Origin: Pyrodictiaceae archaeon
GTDB lineage: Archaea > Thermoproteota > Thermoprotei_A > Sulfolobales > Pyrodictiaceae
Assembly: GCA_027033675.1 (NCBI GenBank)
Contig: JALVKZ010000083.1
Span: 1 to 5,352 of the forward strand
DNA length: 5,352 bases
Direction of reading: 5' to 3'
This document shows positions 5,132 through 5,352 of the stretch, piece after piece. The translations under genes were made by a program, and so were the position numbers. Under the pieces are notes generated by a model. That model was not told the DNA's origin and ran no database searches. It saw only the letters and a list, made by a program, of their open reading frames with translations. The stretch's first letter is position 1; the number at the start of each line of letters is the position of its first letter.

Positions 5132-5352
5132 TTGTCACAGGAACCCGTCTTTAACCGGAAGCTGGCAATGGTTGCTGGCGTGCAGGCTTTGAGCGCCATG
5201 GTTGCACTGACGGGGCGCCTCATAGAGGCTAGCTCTCCTGCCGTGTTTGGTAGGTTTGCCCTGGGGCTTGCCTACTTCCTACTACTGGTCGCTAGCTTAG
5301 GCTTTGTTTTCTCCGGCGCAGTACTAGCTGGGCAGGCGAGACAGCTGGGAAA
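5132..5352 (+). CDS. Unrecognised membrane protein, N-terminal part (continues past right edge)
   Basis: The frame is open from TTG 5132 to the end of the window (73 codons plus 2 nt). It starts MSQEPVFNRKLAMVAGVQAL. A short polar head (about 1-10) is followed by a moderately hydrophobic segment (about 11-32) and a strong membrane helix around 42-66 (FALGLAYFLLLVASLGFVFSG). At least two membrane passages are therefore likely in the visible part. I do not recognise a family, and the missing C-terminus prevents assignment. TTG is chosen because GGTGA precedes it by 6 nt and an in-frame TGA lies three codons upstream; ATG 5168 is the fallback. It is divergent from the membrane-anchored gene ending at 4224, but shared function is not shown. 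Confidence 0.65.
   Translation, partial: MSQEPVFNRKLAMVAGVQALSAMVALTGRLIEASSPAVFGRFALGLAYFLLLVASLGFVFSGAVLAGQARQLG

Noticed and set aside
5056..5153. Small plus-strand frame from GTG inside the perfect Shine-Dalgarno-like motif (32 residues)
   Set aside because: The start lies within the motif itself, so the motif cannot serve it, and the frame overlaps the better supported gene at 5132.
1..5352. CRISPR array, insertion sequence, tRNA or rRNA gene
   Set aside because: No regularly spaced long repeats, no transposase-like frame or terminal inverted repeats, and no tRNA or rRNA signature seen on either strand.

Overview
The window looks like chromosomal DNA of a hyperthermophilic crenarchaeon (Thermoproteota), most likely from the Desulfurococcales/Pyrodictiaceae neighbourhood. 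This placement is inferred from style, not from a marker gene. The signs are frequent AGG/AGA, ATA and CTA codons, GTG and TTG start codons on most genes, archaeal Shine-Dalgarno motifs (GGTG, GAGG, GGAGG), a TATA-type promoter, very short gaps, and a VapBC toxin-antitoxin pair of the kind common in these organisms.

Layout from left to right. (1) Positions 1-1184, minus strand: a two-gene ABC-2 type exporter operon, ATPase first and then a permease that runs off the left edge. (2) 1185-1641: a spacer of about 450 bp in which I see no gene, with an AT-rich tract that probably holds the exporter promoter. (3) 1642-2970, plus strand: an ATP-dependent RNA ligase of the T4 Rnl1-like type with all nucleotidyltransferase motifs intact. 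(4) 2987-3657, minus strand and convergent with the ligase across 16 bp: a VapBC operon, antitoxin first, with a TATA box and an array of 11-bp-spaced operator-like repeats in front of it. (5) 3727-4113, minus: a small protein resembling the MIP18/DUF59 iron-sulfur assembly family. (6) 4224-4865 (possibly to 4946), minus: an unrecognised protein with an N-terminal membrane anchor and a predicted extracytoplasmic domain. (7) 4866-5131: a divergent spacer. (8) 5132 to the right edge, plus: the start of an unrecognised membrane protein.

The exporter genes clearly work together, as do vapB and vapC. The most interesting idea is functional: a PIN-domain RNase (VapC) is expected to leave 5'-phosphate and 3'-hydroxyl RNA ends, which are the ends an Rnl1-type ligase joins. 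The ligase and the toxin could therefore form a cut-and-reseal pair. Their adjacency is seen; the functional link is a hypothesis.
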